A stretch of DNA of 64,000 nucleotides from Combretum micranthum (taxonomy: Eukaryota > Streptophyta > Magnoliopsida > Myrtales > Combretaceae), in assembly GCA_024138025.1 (NCBI GenBank), contig JAMXBD010001090.1:425708-489707 (forward strand), in the 5' to 3' direction. Positions 56,735-64,000 of the stretch are shown here, piece after piece. The first letter of the stretch is position 1. Every line of letters begins with the position of its first letter. The translations under genes and the position numbers were made by a program. The notes below the pieces were generated by a model. That model had not been told where the DNA came from. It saw only the letters and a program-made list of their open reading frames with translations, and made no database searches.

Positions 56735-59683
56735 GATTGAGGATATAACGTTGTCAAGAATTTCTCGATGTCTTTCCGGATGAGCTACCAGGTTTGCCAC
56801 CTAAGAGGGAAATTGATTTGAGATTGACTTGGTGCCAAATACTGAGCCGATATCTAAAGCGCCGTATCGTATGGCCCCTGTTGAGTTAAAGGAATTACAA
56901 AAGCAATTGCAAGAACTCTTGGACCATGGATTCATAAGACCAAGTGTGTCACCATGGGGTGCACCTGTATTATTTGTTAAGAAGAAGGATGGTTCAATGA
57001 GACTATGTGTTGATTATCGGGAGTTGAACAAGGTTACAATTAAGAATAAGTATCCACTTCCAAGGATTGATGACCTTTTCGATCAGCTACAAGGAGCAAG
57101 TGTATTCTCACGGATTGATCTACGATCAGGGTATCATCAGTTAAGGGTCAAACCTGAAGATGTGCCAAGACTGCTTTTCGGACTCGTTATGGACATTATG
57201 AGTTCTTAGTGATGTCTTTTGGATTAACGAATGCTCCTGCCGCCTTCATGGACTTGATGAATCGAGTATATAAGTCATTGTTGGACAAATGTGTGATTGT
57301 GTTTAGATGATATTTTGATTACTCGAAGACAAGAGCAACACGAAGAGCACCTTCGCATGGCCTTACAAATCCTAAGGGAACATAAGCTATACGCCAAATT
57401 TTCTAAGTGTGACTTTTGGCTAGATAGGATTTCATTTTTGGGACATGTTGTGTCGGGTGAAGGCATATCAGTAGACCCCGAGAAGATTAAGTCTGTGGTG
57501 GAATGGAAGCCACCTAAGACCGTGACTGAAGTAAGGAGCTTTCTGGGTTTAGCCGGATATTACAGGAAGTTTGTCCAAGACTTTTCCAAGATAGCCAAGC
57601 CGTTAACTCAGTTAACGCAAAAGAATGAAAAGTTTGTTTGGACGGAAAAGAGGGACCAAAGTTTTCAAGAATTGAAGCAAAGGCTTGTCTCTGCTCCGAT
57701 TTTGGTTTTGCCAAACCCCGAGAAACCCTATACGGTACATAGTGATGCTTCGAAAAATGGTCTCGGATGCGTTCTCATGCAAGAGGGAAAGGTGATTGCA
57801 TATGCTTCAAGACAGCTAAGGCCACATGAGCAAAATTACCCCACGCATGACTTGGAACTAGCCGCTGTTGTCTTTGCCTTGAAGATATGGAGACATTACC
57901 TATATGGACAACGGTGTGAGATCTACACCGACCACAAGAGTCTTAAGTATTTGTTCACCCAAAAGGAGTTGAACATGAGGCAGCGAAGATGGCTAGAGTT
58001 AATTAAAGATTACGATTTGGGGATAAATTATTGCCCGGGAAGGGTGAATGCAGTTGCCGATGCCTTGAGTCGCAAGAACCACGGGGAGGTCGCAACTCTT
58101 TTGACGGACCAGAAAGAATTGATTAAAGAATTTGAGAGGCTAAGCATCGAATTTGTTGGGCAAGACTTGGAAATGGAAATAGCAAATTTGGTGTTGGAAC
58201 CAACTTTGGTGGAAAGGATTAAAGAGGCTCAGCGCTATGATGAAGTGATACAAAGGATAAAAAGGGAAGTTCAGGAGGGAAAGTATACTGATTTTTCAAT
58301 AGATGATGAGGATGTAGTAAGGATGAAAGGACGATTGTGTGTGCCTGATGACGAAGAAATGAGGAAGGAAATCATGAGTGAAGCACACAATTCTGGGTAC
58401 ACGGTACACCCGGGAGGAACCAAGATGTACCAAGACCTTAAGGGACATTATTGGTGGAACGGAATGAAACGGGATGTGGCAGATTTTGTGATTAAGTGCC
58501 CAACATGCCAACAAGTGAAGGTAGAACATCAAAGGCCGGGTGGATTGTTAAAACCTTTGCCTATACCGGAGTGGAAGTGGGACCAGATTTCTATGGACTT
58601 TGTTTGTGGTTTACCAAGGACACCGTCAGGTCATGATGCTATATGGGTTGTGGTTGACCGGTTAACTAAGTCTGCTCACTTCTTGCCAATAAGTATGACT
58701 TTCTCCATGGATAAATTGGCGAAGGCTGTACATGAAGGAAATTGTTCGTACATGGAGTACCCCGGGATTGTGTCGGATCGAGACCCGAGGTTTGTGTCTA
58801 AGTTCTGGATAAGCTTGCAGAAGTGTTTGGGGACAAAGTTGCATTTTAGCACAGCCTATCATCCTCAAACTGATGGACAGTCGGAAAGAACGATCCAGAC
58901 TTTGGAAGATATGCTTAGGGCATGTGTGATGGAGTTCAAGGGAAGTTGGGAAGCGCATTACCTTTGGTTGAGTTCGCTTACAACAATAGCTATCACTCGA
59001 CTATCAAGATGCCGCCTTATGAGGCCTTATATGGACGTAAGTGTAGATCCCCGTTGTTTTGGGATGATGTTGAGAAGGAAGTTCTTGGACCCGATCTAGT
59101 GCAAGATGCCACCGACAAGGTTCGGATAATCCAACAACGAATGAAGGAAGCTCAGGATAGACAGAAAAGCTGGGCAGATTTGAAAAGAAGGGTTCTTGAG
59201 TTTCAAGTGGGTGATCATGTGTATTTAAAGATAAATCCTATCAAAAGTATCCATCGAGTTCGCTCACAAGGAAAGTTGAGCCCCCGGTATATTGGTCCTT
59301 TCGAAGTATTGGAACGGGTTGGAGAATTAGCATACCGCCTTGCCTTACCGCCAAATCTTTCGGGAGTGCACAATGTTTTTCATGTCTCGGTTCTTCGCAA
59401 GCACATAGCCGACCCGGATCAAGTTATAGAATTGGAACCGGTGTTATTAAAAGAAAACCTCACTTACGAGGAGCACCCGGTACAGATTTTGGACACAAAG
59501 ATACAAAAGTTAAGGAATAAGGAAATTAAGTATGTGAAGGTTCTTTGGAGGAATCATACACATGAGGAAGCAACTTGGGAGGCAGAAAGTGAAATGCGGC
59601 AGAAGTACCCTAGTTTGTTTGAGGATCAGGTACGTCTTTCAAGTTTTGCGGACAAAACTTTCTTTAAGGTGGGTAGGTTGTAA
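56735..59683 (+). pseudogene. pol: Tekay pol: RT, RNase H, integrase, chromodomain, broken by frameshifts
   Basis: RT begins at 56829-57209 with [20 protein letters not shown] and [13 protein letters not shown]. After frameshifts near 57170 and 57300 it resumes; the catalytic box is seen as LDDILI-like residues at 57303. A 600-codon frame (57297-59099) holds the thumb ([14 protein letters not shown]), RNase H ([41 protein letters not shown]), the integrase zinc region ([18 protein letters not shown]) and its core ([31 protein letters not shown]). A shift near 58955 leads to 58922-59683 with the C-terminal domain (GPFEVLERVG) and the chromodomain (YVKVLWRNHTHEEATWE). The chromodomain probably directs integration to heterochromatin. 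Confidence 0.9.
59661..59678 (+). promoter_or_regulatory. Tekay polypurine tract
   Basis: AAGGTGGGTAGGT directly before the second LTR, overlapping the stop of pol. A T-rich box (CTTTCTTT) precedes it. Confidence 0.7.
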
Positions 59684-60420
59684 ACCCCTGTTTTCTAAGC
59701 CCTAAACCTTAAGCCGGAAAGTCTACCGGAGACCTTAAGTCAACGATCTTGAGTAAAACCCTACAGTTTAGATCCGAAAACCCGAGTTCGTAAATCGAGG
59801 AGTCGAAAAATAATTAAAGTGTTTAGAATAGTCCGTAATAATATTTGAATTATTAAAAATATCAGATTGGTTCATTTCGGCTTATTTCGAACCCGTTTGG
59901 ATACTGCTTTGGAAAGCGTGTCCCGGGGCTCGGAAAATTAAAAATATATCTTTAATATTTTTAGACTCGTATTTTTATAAGGATTTCAAAAATATCAAGT
60001 TTAGAATTTTTCGGATTCTAAAAATATCAGTTATAGCTCATATAAGCTTATTTTACTCTTACCGGTAACTAAATTGTTAAATTTCTAAAAATAATTTAAT
60101 TGATTATTTTATTTAAATCATAAAAATTCTGCTACTTAAATAAAAATATTTTTCTTAATTTATTTATAATTTTCTTATTCAAAAAGCCACTTTATCAACC
60201 CATACCTCAAGTACACATACATTATCATTACTACACATTATTATGTCTTCTTTTGCTTTTTCTTACACTTCCATTTCCCAAAATTCATGCTGCCCTTTCC
60301 CCATAAAATAGCCACTTTCATTATTTTTAATCATTATTTGATATTTTAAAGTCTATTTTAGTTAGAAATGGATGCAACTTGTTACACTTTCAAAATTGCA
60401 AGTTAAAAACAAACTAAACC

Positions 60421-60421
<1 letters not shown>

Positions 60422-60486
<65 letters not shown>
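60422..60486. repeat. Poly-C run, 65 bases
   Basis: Uninterrupted C65 at the same LTR position as C24 at 51212-51235. Long glycine or proline frames across it are artefacts. Confidence 0.95.
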
Positions 60487-62657
60487 ACACACCATGCAAA
60501 TCACGCCAGCCCCTCTCCCTTGCAGCTGATGGTTTTAGTTTTTTTTTTTTCAAATTATTTAACACACTTAACTCTCTATTTAAACATCTTATTCTCTCTC
60601 TTTCATCTTTACAAACCCTATATTTTTCCTCTCTCTTTTTCCCTCTCTTTTTCTCTTCTTCTTGGCTTGTCTTCTCCATAAACAAGCTGCCCCCATTTCC
60701 ATTTCACACTTCCACATATTTTTCTTGCAAGTCTTTGAGGTAATCTTTCCTTTTTGCTCTTATAAGATGTTCTAGGATCATACCATGAATGTTTCATGCA
60801 TCAAAGGACATTCCACAAGCTTAAAAGGCTATGGATGATGATGCCAAGAAGTGAAACACTCCTCTAGATGAAGATCTCTTTTGTTCTTAGTATTTTTGTT
60901 ATATGGAAGGCTTGTTTATCTTCTTGTTTTTGTGATAGCTTGTAGATCTAGAGTTTTATCAAGCTTTAGTTATGTTTATGTTAGATCTAGAAGCTTAAGG
61001 CCTATTACTAAGTTTTTCTTATGCTTTCATGTTATATATTGAGTAGATCTTAGATTCAAGTTGGAAAGAAAAAGAAAAATTCGTAACTTGTCAATGCCCT
61101 ATTTTGAAAACCCTCTTTCAAGTCTTAAAATGGAAGCTTTTGTTAAGAAAATGAAGGTTTGATGGATGTATATCATCAAGGCTTCATCTTGCAAGAATCA
61201 AAGTTGATTTTCAAAGTTTATTTTCAAACAAAAAATTGTATTTCGGATCAAGACAAAGATCCAAAATAAAAACATGTTTTTCAACTCACAAATGAGGATT
61301 TTATTCAAGAAATGAAGGGTTCTTAGGATATAATATGTAATGGGTTGTTTTTCATGAGTTTTGATGAATTTTCTCAAGAGATATGTCCAAAATAAATTTA
61401 TGAAAATTCGGATCAAGACCAAGACCCATTTTTGGAACCCATCAATCAACTTTAAAATGAAGATTTAGACAAAATATAAGAGGCTCTTGATATAGATAAT
61501 TCTTAAGGAATGGATTTTCATAATTTTGAATGGGTTTTTCTAAGAAGTATTGCCTAAATCAAGTGCTTTGTAGAAGACAATATTTAGGTCTTGTTTTCAT
61601 TGTAAGTTTCAAGGTGGAAATTCGTAATTATGAGAAGACCAATTTTGAAAACCTTCTTTTTGATCTCAAAACAAGTATTTTACATTGAAAATGAAATGCT
61701 TTGATGATACATAATATAGGAAAATTATTTTTCATTGAGCTAAGTAAGTTTTGGTAAAGGAATTGCTCAAACAAGATAATGAGTTTTGACTTGTGAATTT
61801 CGGTTTTATGAAAATGGATTTACTTAGAAGTTTCATTTGAACTTTATGTTTGGTATTAGATGAGTGTGTAACTCTTAATTTGTGTTGAGAATCTCCTTGC
61901 AAGCTTAGGACTAAAATGAGTTGGTCTAAGTAGTTAAATAGAGTAGATATGGCAATTTTTCACAAAGGCTCAAATCTGGAAATTTTCGCAACCCTACTGT
62001 ACAGTATGTTTCCGACCCTTAAATGACCTTAAATGTTTGAATTAACTTTAGAAATGGATAGCTCTTTCGAAGTAGGTATAAATCGTATATTATAAGCTAA
62101 ATTCCGAGTTAAAATGAGTTAGATATGACCTTTTTAAGTTAAGGATTCACCCTAGCGGAAATTGACGAACTTAGTAAATAAAATTGTTAAGTTTAATAGA
62201 ACTTCTTGAGAGATACTCATTGAGGGTATTCTTTGTACCTAGGTGAATTGGAGGACGGGTTACCACTTCCCGAGGACTATTACGACTAGTGGATTTTCAC
62301 TACATGGACAAGTGAGTTCATTTCTCAATTAATTATGCTCTTGGATGTGCTTGTAGTAGTAGTGGCATTAGACTTAGGCAAAGATAAATTATGGTTGAAT
62401 GGTGATCTAAACTTGCATGAATGAACGATAAGTATATCGAGGCAAGATTTGTGCAATAACTCTGTATGAACTAGTATAGACTTCGAGTGTCTAAAATCGT
62501 ATGATCGCTTTTAAAATTATCTAATTAATATACCATGATTATATAAATAAATTGTACATGCATATCACGTAGTGAGTCTTATATCATTGTCGAGTATGTC
62601 TTTGGTGGGACAAAGGTGTACTCGGGAGGGCAGCGGGTCTTTAATGAAAGGGACTAG

Positions 62658-62840
62658 GGTCGCATGACTTATGGACCACCCCATTCGAATAATGAAACTA
62701 TGGTTGCATGACTTATGAACCAACATTAAAAATTGTGGTTGCATGTCTTATGGACCACCCCACTTAAGATTGGGACAATGGTTGCATGTCTTATGGACCA
62801 ACTTTGGAATTGTAGTTGCATGACTTATGAAACTACCCCA
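62658..62840. repeat. ~45-bp tandem repeats, second Tekay LTR
   Basis: Same five-unit array as 53401-53580. Confidence 0.85.
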
Positions 62841-63453
62841 AACCCCTAATGGAGGGCGTAAATTCATTCACTTATGACTACCGGAAAGTCATATGCTTGT
62901 TTGCTCATATGCTTGTGCATTCATATGGTTGCTTAATTATAACTTGCTTGTATAGATATTTTAGCTTGGTCGGGCATGTTACTTGAAGAAATGAATCTCA
63001 CTAAGCATTAGCTTATACCCCAACAGTTTTTTGTTGCAGCGTTCCTATTTTTTTGATGTTCCGAGAGGACATTATGTGCAGGTTTATCACTTGGAATTAA
63101 AGAGCTTTTGAGGAAGTCGGGACCTAGTATAAGGCGTGGACTTCTAGGAAAATCTCTTTAATGTAAATTCAGATATATGTAATTGGAGCTAAACAATGTA
63201 GACTCCTATTATTTTGGCGGGGGTATGCCCCTTGGCTTTTGTAAAGTTAACTGTTTATCTTAATGTGATTTATATTCTTAATGCTATGTATGCTTTCTTA
63301 AGACTACTCGAATCAAAGTGTGATCCTAAAAGTTGTGAAAGTACACCTTACACTCGATATGTAAACTTATGGGATGACTAAGGTGGTCATACTTAAGTTT
63401 AAGTATTGCGTGTGGTGGACTGTCGCGTTTAGGGTACCCTTTGGGGCGTGACA

Positions 63454-64000
63454 GTTTAAGTTGGTATCAGAGCATGGTTAAGAGTTTACAATCATAGCTA
63501 CAAATAAATAGCCTTAAGAAAGGATAAAGAGGAAGGATAGAATAGAATTACTAAGGAAGACTTAGATAGGAGACGACCATAGTATCGACCCTAAAATCCT
63601 ATCACTCTAACCCTTGTGGATAGTAATCACTAGGAAACAACCGGCTTAGTATCGCAAAACCTTCATAGGTGATATAATGAGACTCTCATAGAATGCTGCT
63701 TAGTTGCTTTAGTGGGTTTTGACATTATGATTGTTATTGTTACATGTTGAATTGTTCGTTGTTGCTTCTAGTGTAAAATTCTACTTGACTTTTGATTACA
63801 AGGATTTTTGCATGTGTGGCTTAAATTTCAATAAAGCTATATTTATGTTTTATGATCTTAGGACTTTATTACTTAAATTCCCTGATTTACCTTTTTTTAC
63901 ACTTGTATTTTCCCCTCGTATTACTACTTCTTTTATTTCCGTTACCTCGTTTGAAAACTTTAATAGAATAATTGAGAAGATTACTTAACTAGACAAAAAT
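63454..64000 (+). mobile_element. Start of a second Tekay internal region
   Basis: Directly after the second LTR comes a primer site TGGTATCAGAGC (63462-63473) and a leader nearly identical to 54186-54720, ending at the same point shortly before gag. It shows that a further internal region lies beyond the window. Confidence 0.9.

Larger units (their letters stand above)
50461..63453 (+). mobile_element. Tekay/Del chromovirus (Ty3/gypsy), LTR to LTR
   Basis: LTRs of 3,725 and 3,775 bp, an initiator-Met primer site, gag, protease, RT/RNase H, integrase with chromodomain, and a purine tract before the second LTR. It interrupts TNP2; AGCAC (50456-50460) would be the left target duplicate. No right duplicate follows the second LTR. 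Instead a second primer site and leader continue, so the structure is LTR-internal-LTR-internal. Breaks in the coding region are mostly single-base frameshifts between otherwise clean frames. Confidence 0.9.
59679..63453 (+). repeat. Tekay LTR, second copy (shared by two internal regions)
   Basis: Starts TGTAAACCCCTG and ends GGGGCGTGACA, colinear with 50461-54185. It differs by scattered substitutions and many one-base indels, and by a much longer C-run (65 against 24). Confidence 0.92.

Noticed and set aside
60362..60743. Poly-glycine and poly-proline proteins
   Set aside because: Produced only by the C65 run and adjacent CT-rich DNA in an LTR.

Overview
The window is plant nuclear DNA, almost certainly from an angiosperm and probably a eudicot. 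It consists almost entirely of nested transposable elements. The evidence is the mix of plant-only lineages (Athila, Ogre/Tat, Reina-like and Tekay/Del Ty3-gypsy elements, and a CACTA/En-Spm DNA transposon), plant tRNA primer-binding sites, plant-type introns and AT-rich spacers. I see no intact host gene, rRNA, tRNA gene, CRISPR array or bacterial-style operon. The species cannot be named from the sequence alone.

The layers, from oldest to youngest, are as follows. (0) Positions 1-632 are part of a Tekay/Del-type LTR. (1) A degenerate Athila element starts at 633: LTR 633-2120, a tRNA-Asp-type primer site, gag, protease, RT/RNase H, integrase, then a long 3' part with an env-like reading frame. 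(2a) A young Reina-like chromovirus, minus strand, 10663-16257, sits inside Athila with 98%-similar LTRs and a perfect CAAGA target duplication. (2b) A CACTA transposon, minus strand, enters Athila's 3' region at 17660. It holds an intron-containing TNPA/Transposase_24-type pseudogene (18.8-21.2 kb, first exons at 47.3-47.6 kb), a TNP2 pseudogene (47.8-50.46 kb) and, in an intron, what looks like one captured exon of the plant co-chaperone gene SGT1 (45959-46097). (3) A 4.35-kb solo LTR sits in the CACTA intron. (4) A second solo LTR of the same family is inserted inside the first. (5) A 15.3-kb Ogre/Tat element, minus strand, 27038-42359, is inserted inside the second. Separately, a Tekay/Del chromovirus, plus strand, from 50461 cuts the TNP2 gene and is arranged as LTR-internal-LTR-internal, running out of the window.

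Within each retroelement the parts make one replication system: gag forms the particle, protease matures it, RT/RNase H copies RNA primed at the primer site, and integrase (with a chromodomain in the Reina-like and Tekay elements) inserts the copy. Nearly all coding regions are broken. Athila and CACTA carry many substitution-type stops. The Tekay and Ogre copies, and the Reina LTR pair, are instead marked mainly by single-base indels, some of which may be assembly errors.

The observations most worth checking are the SGT1-like exon in the CACTA, the tandem Tekay structure with poly-C runs of 24 and 65 bases, the solo LTR nested in its own family member, the in-frame Ogre intron, tRNA-like pol III boxes in the Ogre LTR, the Ogre 3' minisatellite, and splice-acceptor and hairpin signals around the Athila env-like region. 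I did not find anything that qualifies as a wholly new biological system.
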